This document shows, piece after piece, positions 26,564 through 34,633 of a stretch of DNA of 64,000 bases. Position 1 is the stretch's first letter. Every line of letters starts with the position of its first letter. The notes beneath the pieces are model-generated. The model ran no database searches and was not told the origin of the DNA. It saw nothing but the letters and a program-made list of their open reading frames with translations. Position numbers and translations under genes: made by a program. This DNA comes from Paenibacillus beijingensis (GTDB taxonomy: Bacteria > Bacillota > Bacilli > Paenibacillales > Paenibacillaceae), in NCBI RefSeq assembly GCF_000961095.1, contig NZ_CP011058.1:3313501-3377500 (forward strand). The letters run 5' to 3'.

Positions 26564-27430
26564 TTATATAAGCTGTCCGGCTTTGCCGATGCAGCCGCAC
26601 ATGCGCATTTTTTCGATCGCCATTTCCTTGAGCGCCTGCTTGGCCGGCACCATATATTTGCGCGGATCGTTTTCCTCCGGATTTTGATCGAATACGGATT
26701 TGATGGCGTTCGAGAACGCGATGCGCAGCTCGGTGGCGATGTTCATTTTGCTCATGCCGAGCGATACGGCACGGCGTACCTGCTCAACCGGAATTCCGGA
26801 GCCGCCGTGAAGTACAAGCGGAACGGAGACGACTTCGGCGATGGCTTGAATGCGGTCAAAATCGATTTTCGGCTCGCCTTTGTAAATGCCGTGCGCCGTG
26901 CCGATGGCCGGAGCGAGCGTCGCGACGCCCGTCAGCTCGACGAACCGTCTGCATTCCAGCGGATCGGCGAGCGTAGCGTCTTCTTCGCCGACAACGATCT
27001 CATCTTCAACGCCGCCGACTTTGCCGAGCTCGGCTTCCACATTGACACCTGCCGCTTTTGCCACTTCGACGACTTTGCGCGTTTGGGCGACGTTCTCATC
27101 GAACGGGGAGTGGGAGGCGTCGATCATGACCGACGTGTAGCCGGCGCGGATACATTTGACGATCAGGTCGAAATCGGTGCAGTGGTCCAGGTGAAGCGCG
27201 ATCGGAATCCGGTGCAGCTTCGCTGCGGTTTGGGCTGCGGCCGCGATATAGTCGGGTCCAAGGTGCTTGACGGTGCCGACGGTCGATTGCAGAATGAGGG
27301 GCGATTCCGTTTCGGCCGCCGCTTCAACGACCGCCTGCAGCATTTCCAAGGTGTGAACGTTAAAAGCGCCGACGCAATATCCGTTCTCGCGGGCGTGCTG
27401 GAGCAAAGGTGTAGATGATACAAGAGACAT
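26564..27430 (-). CDS. Class II ketose-bisphosphate aldolase (GatY/KbaY-FbaA type)
   Basis: A 288-residue zinc aldolase. LHLDHCTDFD near residue 80, GTAHGIYKGEPKIDFDRI near 180, and LHGGSGIP near 210 carry the zinc and phosphate ligands. It cleaves fructose- or tagatose-1,6-bisphosphate to DHAP and glyceraldehyde-3-P. The length and GTAHG-type motif fit the GatY/KbaY group better than long-chain FbaA. The ribosome site GGAGG directly abuts a duplicated hairpin element (27442-27521). Confidence 0.88.
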   Translation of the reverse strand: MSLVSSTPLLQHARENGYCVGAFNVHTLEMLQAVVEAAAETESPLILQSTVGTVKHLGPDYIAAAAQTAAKLHRIPIALHLDHCTDFDLIVKCIRAGYTSVMIDASHSPFDENVAQTRKVVEVAKAAGVNVEAELGKVGGVEDEIVVGEEDATLADPLECRRFVELTGVATLAPAIGTAHGIYKGEPKIDFDRIQAIAEVVSVPLVLHGGSGIPVEQVRRAVSLGMSKMNIATELRIAFSNAIKSVFDQNPEENDPRKYMVPAKQALKEMAIEKMRMCGCIGKAGQLI

Positions 27431-27441
27431 GGTTGTTCCTC

Positions 27442-27521
27442 CTAAAGTTTTTGCGAAGCAAAAACGCTTCGTAAGGATAAGCTAAAGTTTTTGCGAAGCA
27501 AAAACGCTTCGTATGGATAAG
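27442..27521 (-). repeat. Two tandem 40-bp hairpin repeats in the aldolase leader
   Basis: Two adjacent 40-bp units (27442-27481, 27482-27521) differ at one base. On the minus strand each can form either GAAGC-GTTTTT-GCTTC or GTTTTTGC-TTC-GCAAAAAC, two mutually exclusive hairpins. The last unit ends at the aldolase ribosome site. Confidence 0.8.
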
Positions 27522-27710
27522 CTTGTTCCGTAAAAAGTGGCATGCTTTTATTTCAAACAGGAAAGAAAGGTTCACGTTTCACGGCGGCAGCCGTCAGGTG
27601 GAACAGAATACCCGTAATGAATACCCGTAATGAAGGTACATCCTCCTGCTTATAGAAAGGCTAGTAGAACAATACTGAAAAACCGTTGCCATTACGGGTT
27701 GTTCTTGGAT

Positions 27711-27950
27711 GCTAACGGAAGCAGTGGACGTTATTCCGCTCATTTTGTTCGATTTGAAAATCTAACGGAAGTATCGGACCTTATTTCTGTTTTTCGGTCT
27801 GAACATATACCATTCTAAATCGATTAAGAGCTGTCAGTTCCGTTAGATATCCTAATGGGCTCATAAATGCAAAATAAGAGCACTGACCTCCGTTAGATAT
27901 CCAAATAGGCGCATTAATGCAAAACAAGAGCTACTTCAGTTCCGTTAGAT
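27711..27950. repeat. Array of inverted 50-bp-spaced CTAACGGAA / TTCCGTTAG units
   Basis: CTAACGGAAG occurs at 27712 and 27762. The inverse, TCCGTTAGAT, occurs near 27839, 27889 and 27941. Units are spaced about 50-52 bp; the inverse units share further sequence (ATCCnAATxGGCxCATxAATGCAAAA). The whole 27522-27977 gap contains no gene. Confidence 0.7.
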
Positions 27951-27977
27951 CATCGGAATGTTTTTCGGAGCGATGTA

Positions 27978-28946
27978 CTAGTTTAGCCGTGAGCTTGCAT
28001 AAATGGAGCTGCCGATTACGCCTGCGTCGTCCGGCAGCTCTGCGGTCACGATTGCGGTATTTATATCGTATTGAGGCAGGACAGACCGGCGGATTTGCTC
28101 CTTCATCGGCTGGAGCAGCCGCTCGCCCGCAGCCGCCACGCCGCCTCCGATGACGACGCAGTCGGGAGAGAACAGCGTAATGGCGTAAGCGAGCCCTTTG
28201 CCGAGCAGCACGCCGGTATTGTTCATGATCTCGATGGCTAACGAGTCGCCGGCATCGTAAGCTTCGGCGATGGCTGCCGCCGTCAATCCTTCCGACGGCG
28301 ACCCGTCCGCGCGGAGCAATCCGCGCAGCGAGCTGTCCGCTCCGTCCTGCAGACGGGTGAGCGCTTGCCGCACTAAGCCTGTTGCCGACGCGACCGTTTC
28401 CAGACAGCCCGTCAGACCGCAGCTGCAGACGTAAGGAATTTCGTTGAAGCAAATATGGCCCAGCTCGCCGGCCATGCTGCGGCTGCCGTAGAACAGGCGC
28501 CCATCCTCCACGAAAGCGGCGGCGAGGCCGGTGCCGACGGTTATGCCGAGCACGTGCTTGTAACCGCGCCCGGCGCCGCGCACCGCTTCGCCCAGCACAT
28601 ACATGCGGACATCGTTATCCACTTTAACGGGAAGGTTTAGATGCCGGGACAAAATATCGGCCACCGGCACGTTATGCCACCCCAGATTGCCGGCAAATAC
28701 CGTTACGCCGCTGGAAGGATCGACGAGCCCCGGTGTGCCGACGCCGACGCATTCCACATCCTCCATCGTAAGTCCTGCGAGTTCTACGGCCTGGCGAATG
28801 ATCCCGGCAATTTTGCCGAGCACATATTCGCTGCCGCGCGCCGTTTCCGTCGGCTGCTTGATCTTTTGGATCAGCAAGCCCCCGGGCGAAACGACTCCGC
28901 AGACGATGTTTGTGCCGCCGACGTCCACGCCGATCCGTACTTTCAT
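27978..28946 (-). CDS. ROK-family sugar kinase
   Basis: A 322-residue ROK protein. GVDVGGTNIVCGVV (residues 6-19) is the phosphate-1 motif; CSCGLTGCLETVAS near 165-178 carries the zinc ligands and the ROK signature, and ITVGTGLAAAF precedes it. It lacks an N-terminal HTH, so it is a kinase, not a repressor. ATG 28946 follows GGCAGGTG; the frame extends to GTG 28955. In this block it may phosphorylate GalNAc or GlcNAc (inference); glucose is possible. Confidence 0.87.
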   Translation of the reverse strand: MKVRIGVDVGGTNIVCGVVSPGGLLIQKIKQPTETARGSEYVLGKIAGIIRQAVELAGLTMEDVECVGVGTPGLVDPSSGVTVFAGNLGWHNVPVADILSRHLNLPVKVDNDVRMYVLGEAVRGAGRGYKHVLGITVGTGLAAAFVEDGRLFYGSRSMAGELGHICFNEIPYVCSCGLTGCLETVASATGLVRQALTRLQDGADSSLRGLLRADGSPSEGLTAAAIAEAYDAGDSLAIEIMNNTGVLLGKGLAYAITLFSPDCVVIGGGVAAAGERLLQPMKEQIRRSVLPQYDINTAIVTAELPDDAGVIGSSIYASSRLN

Positions 28947-29037
28947 TGATGACACCTGCCTATCTATTTTCTCTCAAACGATGGTGAAAAAGGGAGATAA
29001 CTGAGCGAAGCGGTCTTTTACTCCTCTCCACGCCGAT

Positions 29038-29212
29038 GGTGAAAAAAGGGAGCGTCTGAGCGAAGCGGGCGGATTTGAATCTGGAGAAGCGCAAGCGTTC
29101 GCCTTTGTAGCCGGATTGTAACCCTGTAAGGGGTTAGTCAATCCAGACAATCCGGCTACAACAGCGATCGGAAGATCAAATCCGCCCGCGCAGCGGGGCC
29201 CCCTTTTTCACC
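29038..29212. repeat. Nested inverted-repeat element between deoR and ROK genes
   Basis: Three stems nest one within another: GGTGAAAAAAGGG (29038-29050) with CCCTTTTTCACC (29201-29212), GCGGGCGGATTTGA (29065-29078) with 29176-29189, and TGTAGCCGGATTGT (29106-29119) with 29147-29160. The outer right arm includes the deoR stop codon. A partial copy of the outer arm, ATGGTGAAAAAGGGAG then CTGAGCGAAGCGG, lies just before, at 28981-29013. Confidence 0.7.
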
Positions 29213-29978
29213 ACTTGATCCCAAGCTCCCGCAGCCGCTTTTTCCATTCCTCATCCGGTTCCATGTCCGTAATGCACCGGTGAACGGCCGACAACGGGGC
29301 GAGGGTGAATAAAGAGGTGCGGTTCACTTTCGTATTGTCGAATACGGCGATCGTCATCTTGGAGCGCTCGATCATCAATCTGCCGATCTGGGCTTCCAGC
29401 TCGGAATAAGTGGTCAGCCCCTCGCCGAGACTGATGCCGTCGAGGCCGACGAACATTTTGCCGATGTTCAGCTTCTCCAGCACGCTTTCCGCGAGCGGAC
29501 CGCACATCTCGTAGCTTTTGCTGCGCAGCACGCCTCCGGTGAGAACGGTCTGGACCGTGTCACTGTCCGCCAGCTCCATCGCGATGTTAACGGCGTTCGT
29601 GACGACCGTAATGTTGCTACGATTCTTGATCTGTCTGGCGATGTGGAACGTCGTCGTGCCTCCCGTCAGACCGATAATATCGCCTTCCTCGATAAAGGAA
29701 GCGGCTTTGACGGCAAGCGTTTCTTTAATATCCGGCAGCAGATCCTCCTTCTCGCGGAAGGACATCTCCGGGAGGACGCCGCGCTTGCTGCTCGCTCCGC
29801 CGATCGTACGGATGACGAAGTTCGCGTCCGCAAGCAAATTCAAATCTCTGCGGGCGGTCGCTTCCGAACAGGAGAAGCGCTCCATCACCTGCGGTATCGT
29901 AATTTCTCCCGTCTTCTCCACAGCCTCGAGTATTTGGGAACGGCGCTTATCGCCTTTGCTCATTTTATCGCTGGACAT
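29208..29978 (-). CDS. DeoR-family transcriptional regulator
   Basis: A 256-residue DeoR protein. N-terminal HTH ITIPQVMERFSCSEATARRDLNLL (residues 26-49) and a sugar-phosphate sensing domain with GLTGGTTTFHIARQI, LTGGVLRSKSYEMCGP and FVGLDGISLGEGLTT. It lies 45 bp after the SIS gene. It is the probable repressor of the amino-sugar block, responding to a sugar phosphate (family knowledge). Confidence 0.88.
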   Translation of the reverse strand: MSSDKMSKGDKRRSQILEAVEKTGEITIPQVMERFSCSEATARRDLNLLADANFVIRTIGGASSKRGVLPEMSFREKEDLLPDIKETLAVKAASFIEEGDIIGLTGGTTTFHIARQIKNRSNITVVTNAVNIAMELADSDTVQTVLTGGVLRSKSYEMCGPLAESVLEKLNIGKMFVGLDGISLGEGLTTYSELEAQIGRLMIERSKMTIAVFDNTKVNRTSLFTLAPLSAVHRCITDMEPDEEWKKRLRELGIKW

Positions 29979-30023
29979 CGCTTACACCTCGCACTCGTCC
30001 CCGCATCCCCGCGGCTAAAGCAA

Positions 30024-31079
30024 TCAGATTTTGACGACTTGCGTCAGGTTGCGCGGATTGTCAGGGTCGACATTTAATTTAATAGCTGTATAATACCCGA
30101 AATATTGCAGAGGTGGAAGGTACAGCACGCCGCGCGCTTCGTCGCTCAGTTCTTGGCCGCCGAGCTCGAATACCGCATCGGCAAACGCGGTGTCTTCGCC
30201 GGCGGATGCCGTTACGAGCAGCACCGTGGCGCCGTAGCCTTTCATTTCTTCGGCTACTTTCAGCTCATAGGGGCGCGGTCCTTCGGAAAGCATCAGGACG
30301 ACCAGCGTGCCGGAATCGACAACCGATTTGGGGCCGTGGCGGAATTCCAGCGTTCCGTAGCTTTCGGTCCATGTGTACGTCATTTCCTTCAGCTTCAGGC
30401 AAACTTCCTGGGCCAGTCCGTAGTAGGAACCGATGCCGAGATAGATGACTTTATTGAAGTTGTTATTCTGTACAAAATCGCTGATGAACGCATCGGCTTT
30501 CCTTACGTTGTCGCCGCTCATCGCCATGACGGTTGCCATTTCCTTCGACAAATTCGGATCGCCGGAAGCGAGCGCGATTGCAGCCTGCATCATAAAGGTC
30601 ATCGAGCTGAGCGAGCGCGTCATGACCGTGCTTTTTTCTTTGCCGAGCGGCGAAATGAGCGACTCGGAAATTTGCGCAAGCTTGCTGTCTTCGTAGCAGG
30701 TAATGCCGCAGACGGTCCAATTCGGAAGCTCTTTGACCGATTCGAGGGCGAGAATGACTTCGGTCGATTCGCCGGAACGGGAAACGCCGATCAGCAAAAT
30801 GTTTTTATTGCGGGCGACGGAAGCGTCGCGAACGAGAAAAATATCCGAAGACGGCAGGGCGGAAGCCGTTCTGCCGGTCCATTTGCGGAAGGTCGCCGCC
30901 ATCGTTTGCGCCTGATAGTAGGAAGAGCCGGAGCCGATGAAGACGAGCTCGTCATACTTCGGGTTTTTCAAATAGTTGTCCACCCAATCCTGCTGCTTCG
31001 CCAGCTGCTCCCATGCTTTGGCAATGGCCTCATCCTGTGAGGAAATCTCGGGGTACGTTAACGTTTGTTGAGGGGTCAT
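30024..31079 (-). CDS. SIS-domain protein (AgaS / GlmS-like deaminase-isomerase)
   Basis: A 351-residue protein with two SIS domains: ELVFIGSGSSYYQAQTMAATF (residues 44-64), LIGVSRSGESTEVI and IYLGIGSYYGLAQEVCLKLKEM. Family members isomerise or deaminate amino-sugar phosphates: AgaS yields tagatose-6-P from GalN-6-P. A glutamine amidotransferase domain is absent. AAAGGAGTGA precedes ATG 31079. It is divergent from nagA. Fructosamine deglycase is an alternative. Confidence 0.82.
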   Translation of the reverse strand: MTPQQTLTYPEISSQDEAIAKAWEQLAKQQDWVDNYLKNPKYDELVFIGSGSSYYQAQTMAATFRKWTGRTASALPSSDIFLVRDASVARNKNILLIGVSRSGESTEVILALESVKELPNWTVCGITCYEDSKLAQISESLISPLGKEKSTVMTRSLSSMTFMMQAAIALASGDPNLSKEMATVMAMSGDNVRKADAFISDFVQNNNFNKVIYLGIGSYYGLAQEVCLKLKEMTYTWTESYGTLEFRHGPKSVVDSGTLVVLMLSEGPRPYELKVAEEMKGYGATVLLVTASAGEDTAFADAVFELGGQELSDEARGVLYLPPLQYFGYYTAIKLNVDPDNPRNLTQVVKI

Positions 31080-31119
31080 GCTGTCACTCCTTTGACCGTT
31101 TTGGTAATTTCATACCTTC

Positions 31120-31147
31120 ATTATACATAATAAAATGACCGAATCAA
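31120..31147 (-). promoter_or_regulatory. SigA promoter of the SIS-deoR transcript
   Basis: On the minus strand TTGATT (31147-31142), 16-bp spacer, TATAAT (31125-31120). It lies in the 193-bp divergent gap with nagA, which also contains several AT-rich AAAA/TTTT repeats that may be regulator sites. Confidence 0.5.
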
Positions 31148-31272
31148 TCAATATCTATGATTTTTTCAGTTTTTTTGATTGAACAAGGCGCTGGTTTTGT
31201 TTAAAATAAAAGCAAAAGATACTAGGAAATATTCGTTTATGATTGAAAACTACATTAAGAGCGGGTGTTTTG

Positions 31273-32469
31273 ATGGAAACGGTCATTATTAACGCAAAAT
31301 TGGTCAGCGGCGGCAAAACGGTGGAGGACGGGGCGCTCGTTATTCAAGACGGTGTCATTCAATACGCGGGTCCGCGTGAAGGCTGGGCGCTCGGCTTGGC
31401 CTATTCGAATAGCGCCGGTCCGGCCTACGATATCGTTGACGCCGGCGGCGGGTGGATCGTGCCGGGATTTGTCGACATTCATATTCACGGCGGCTACGGC
31501 AGCGACTTCATGGATGCAAGCGAAGAGGCGATCGGCACGATTACCCGTTTTCATGCGCAGCACGGCACGACGACGCTGCTCGCCACGACGATGACCCAGA
31601 CGAAAGAGCGGATTGATGCGGTGCTGGAAACGGTCGCAGGCTACAGCCGGAGCGATGCGCGCGCGGCCAAAGTTGCGGGCGTGCATCTGGAAGGACCTTT
31701 TATCAGCCCGCGCTATCCCGGCTCGCAAAACCCGGCCCATATCGTGGATCCGGATCTGGAATGGATGAAAGAGTGGCAGAGCCGGTTTCCGGGATTGGTC
31801 AAAATCGTAACGATGGCTCCGGAACGGGAAGGGGCGCTGCCGGTTATCCGTTACGGAAGCGAGCACGGCATCGTCATGTCCGCGGGTCATACCGCAGCCG
31901 TGCGCGCAGAGATGGAAGCGGCGATTGAAGCGGGGCTGCGCCATTCCGTCCATATGTTCAACGCGATGACGCCGCTGCACCACCGGGAACCGGGCGTCGT
32001 CGGAACGATTATGGCCCGCGATGAGATGAGCGCCGAGATTATCGCAGACGGCATTCACGTTCATCCGCTGTGCGTCGGCATTATGGCCCGCCTGAAGGAC
32101 AAAGGCAATCTCGTTCTTATTACGGATGCCATGTCCGCAGCCGGACTGGGCGACGGCATGTATAAACTGGGCGGGCTCGATGTGATCGTCAAGGGGCGGG
32201 AGGCCCGCCTGTACGAGGGAGACAGCTTGGCGGGAAGCACGCTGACGATGGCGGAAGGCTTCCGCTTTATGGTGCGGGAGATCGGATTGACCGTGCCGGA
32301 GGCGAGCCTGCTCGCGAGCGCCAATCCGGCGCGGATGATCGGGATGGACGGCAAGCTGGGCGATATCCGTCCCGGTTATGCGGCCGATCTGGTCTGGCTG
32401 AGCGAAGAGCTGGAGCTGAAGCAGGTATGGATTGACGGACAGCCGGTGAAGGAATACGCGGCTGTGTAA
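31273..32469 (+). CDS. nagA: N-acetylglucosamine-6-phosphate deacetylase
   Basis: A 398-residue amidohydrolase: metal motif FVDIHIHGGYGSDFMD near residues 64-79, GVHLEGPFISP near 140, AGHTAA near 205, NAMTPLHHREPG near 230 and LITDAMSAAG near 285. It removes acetate from GlcNAc-6-P or GalNAc-6-P in the cytoplasm. ATG 31273 is favoured; the frame extends to 31243. It heads its own transcript, divergent from the SIS-deoR genes. Confidence 0.92.
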   Translation: METVIINAKLVSGGKTVEDGALVIQDGVIQYAGPREGWALGLAYSNSAGPAYDIVDAGGGWIVPGFVDIHIHGGYGSDFMDASEEAIGTITRFHAQHGTTTLLATTMTQTKERIDAVLETVAGYSRSDARAAKVAGVHLEGPFISPRYPGSQNPAHIVDPDLEWMKEWQSRFPGLVKIVTMAPEREGALPVIRYGSEHGIVMSAGHTAAVRAEMEAAIEAGLRHSVHMFNAMTPLHHREPGVVGTIMARDEMSAEIIADGIHVHPLCVGIMARLKDKGNLVLITDAMSAAGLGDGMYKLGGLDVIVKGREARLYEGDSLAGSTLTMAEGFRFMVREIGLTVPEASLLASANPARMIGMDGKLGDIRPGYAADLVWLSEELELKQVWIDGQPVKEYAAV

Positions 32470-32473
32470 TAAA

Positions 32474-32525
32474 AAGGTGTGTTTGTATCGCAACTGTGCG
32501 ATACGAACATGCCTTATTCTTTGTT
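32474..32525 (+). terminator. Terminator after nagA
   Basis: Stem GTTTGTATCGCA (32481-32492) with 32497-32508, extended by AAGG/CCTT, then a T-rich tail. The rest of the 269-bp gap up to the PucR gene holds no gene. Confidence 0.75.
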
Positions 32526-32738
32526 TAGGAAGTTATGCTAATCCAAGAATTGCGGATAGAGCGCATCGGCAGTGATGGGGTCGTAGGATCAGCCCGCGCG
32601 GAACGGATGGATGAACGACCTTCGAGAGCTAACGGCTAAGCCAGGATGTTATTGTGCTCAAAATGCCCGTTTGCAAAATGTAAACGGTTATGAGAGAGCT
32701 TATCTGATCGTTTCCGTCAATCAAAAATCATTTAATAG

Positions 32739-34418
32739 CTAATTGGAGTTGGAAGAGACGTTCGTCCTTACGTTCTTCTGGTCTTTTACTTTGAGGAATG
32801 GCTCCATGGCAAAAGCGACTCGAAAGCGTAAACTGACCATCGGATCTTTGAGACTCACACCCATTAACCTCTCACATTTGTCGAGTCGATACAACACTGT
32901 ATTTCGGTGGATATACAACTGCTTGGCAGTTTCGACTAATTGGCTTTGATTATCGTAATACGCGCGAAGCGTGCGCATTAATTCGCTTTTCTCGCTGGCA
33001 TCCATCGAAGAAAAGCTCTGAAACGTCTTCTCGTAAAAATGCTCCAATTCATCATTTGAAATCAACCTCAGCAGGTAACTAATGTCGTTTGAATTGTATA
33101 ATTGAATAAATCCCCTTTTTTTGGTCAAATAGCCGGTTTGGAGCGCTTCAACTGCTTCACGGTATGACAAGCCGATATCCAGTACATTCGTCACCGGATT
33201 TCCTATGCCGAGCGAAATGCTCAAATTCGCTTTCTGGGACAACTCTGAAGTAATGTTGCCCAGGAGCGTAAGGAACTTTTCTTCTTCCCAATCAGAATCC
33301 TGTAATGTCAGCAATAAGCCGAATAGATCATTCTTGGTAAACATGGTAAAGGTATTCGGGATGGCGGTGAAATGACGTTTGAGCAAGTCATAATGAACAT
33401 CACGGTCAGATCTCCCGATAAACGCCTCTGTGCCGCTTCCAGTTTGGCTGTCGTCTATCTTGGCCGTAATGATGAGGAACAGGGCATTGTGCTTTAAGCC
33501 GTATTTCCTGCCCAAATACAAGGCTTCTTGCTCGGAAGCGATGAACCCATCTATTAAATCCGAGAAAAATTCATTTTTGTATCTTCGGGATCGTTCTTTA
33601 ACGGCCTGTTCTTTGATTGTCTCCATGCTAATGACATTGGCAGCTTGTTCGATGGCCAAGGTATATAGATTGGAAATGGTCTGCTCCTGCTGCAAGAACA
33701 CGAGATAGCCTTCGTGGCGGGAGGTGATGATCGGGTGAATATCGACATGACGATATTCACCCATTTCCGGGTGAAAGAAGCAAAGTGACACAGGAGCATC
33801 CAAAACAGGCAATGTGAGCAGAGTGGACAAGACCCGAGCCATAAGCGGCTGCATGTTCTTATTCTTTAACAAAGACGAACAGTCAGAAAGTTGAAGTTTG
33901 TGGCTGAGCAACAGGACGGGCACGGATAATAGCTGCGCCAGGGACTCGACGATCTGGGAGATGCCGCCTCCTGCCATAATCATGGAAGAGAATTGCTTGT
34001 GAATGGAAAGGGCGTATTGAAGCTCGTAGCTCTTGTTATCCAGAATCAGACTGGTCGATTGCTGAAGGATGACGCCCAGCGAATGCGAGATTTCCGATAT
34101 TTCGATAATGGGGAAATGGAGGCGGTCTGCTCTCTCCAAAATTGCTGCAGGAATGGACAGCGAAAACCGTTTCGTCTTTATAGCCAAGCCGGGGCAGTCC
34201 ATCCGATTCATATGTTCAATCAACTCGGAAAGTACTTCTGGACGATCCTTCAAGAAATAGCCGTTGGCCAGCAAGAGCTCACGAGGCTTTAAATAATGGA
34301 TAATGTCGGGGCCGTCCATGATATTAACGGATTCGACGGTTCGAGACAAGCCGCTTTCACCTGTCAGCACTTGATGCTTTTTGAAAATGTCGTGAGCCAA
34401 AAGAATATCTAGGCGCAT
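32739..34418 (-). CDS. PucR-family transcriptional regulator
   Basis: A 559-residue protein. The N-terminal PucR domain has HQVLTGESGLSRTVESVNIM (residues 15-34), followed by a middle region and a C-terminal PucR-type HTH (QSQLVETAKQLYIHRNTVLY near 500-520). PucR members regulate purine and nitrogen catabolism. The start at 34418 has a good GGAGG. It is divergent from the amidohydrolase operon at 34634, which it probably activates. Confidence 0.88.
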   Translation of the reverse strand: MRLDILLAHDIFKKHQVLTGESGLSRTVESVNIMDGPDIIHYLKPRELLLANGYFLKDRPEVLSELIEHMNRMDCPGLAIKTKRFSLSIPAAILERADRLHFPIIEISEISHSLGVILQQSTSLILDNKSYELQYALSIHKQFSSMIMAGGGISQIVESLAQLLSVPVLLLSHKLQLSDCSSLLKNKNMQPLMARVLSTLLTLPVLDAPVSLCFFHPEMGEYRHVDIHPIITSRHEGYLVFLQQEQTISNLYTLAIEQAANVISMETIKEQAVKERSRRYKNEFFSDLIDGFIASEQEALYLGRKYGLKHNALFLIITAKIDDSQTGSGTEAFIGRSDRDVHYDLLKRHFTAIPNTFTMFTKNDLFGLLLTLQDSDWEEEKFLTLLGNITSELSQKANLSISLGIGNPVTNVLDIGLSYREAVEALQTGYLTKKRGFIQLYNSNDISYLLRLISNDELEHFYEKTFQSFSSMDASEKSELMRTLRAYYDNQSQLVETAKQLYIHRNTVLYRLDKCERLMGVSLKDPMVSLRFRVAFAMEPFLKVKDQKNVRTNVSSNSN

Positions 34419-34513
34419 GTCGCATCCTCCATCATCTTTTGTTAGTTATGCTAGCATCAAATGAATAAACCGTAAAGTGGTTTAGGCGGAAAGTATATAA
34501 AGAGGAGAGCAAT

Positions 34514-34558
34514 TTGTATTTTTCATACAATGACTTTTCGAAATACTCTAGATATAAT
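34514..34558 (+). promoter_or_regulatory. Promoter of the amidohydrolase-ABC operon with an overlapping palindrome
   Basis: ATGACT (34530-34535), 17-bp spacer, TATAAT (34553-34558). The palindrome TTGTAT-N5-ATACAA (34514-34530) overlaps its -35 and is a candidate PucR site. Confidence 0.5.
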
Positions 34559-34633
34559 AAGGCCAAGAAGGGATTGATGGAATGTAATCTGACATTAATG
34601 CCTGTTTACGCTTAACAGAAGCAGAAGGGGGAA

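Noticed and set aside
26027..27418. A 463-codon plus-strand frame opposite the kinase and aldolase genes
   Set aside because: It is the antisense of two clear enzymes and shows no family motif or ribosome site.
27711..27950. CRISPR array (50-bp spacing)
   Set aside because: The repeated core is short and imperfect, in both orientations, and the unit sequence between cores is also conserved.
31255..32493. A 412-codon minus-strand frame opposite nagA
   Set aside because: Antisense shadow; rich in His, Arg and Cys with no recognisable domain.
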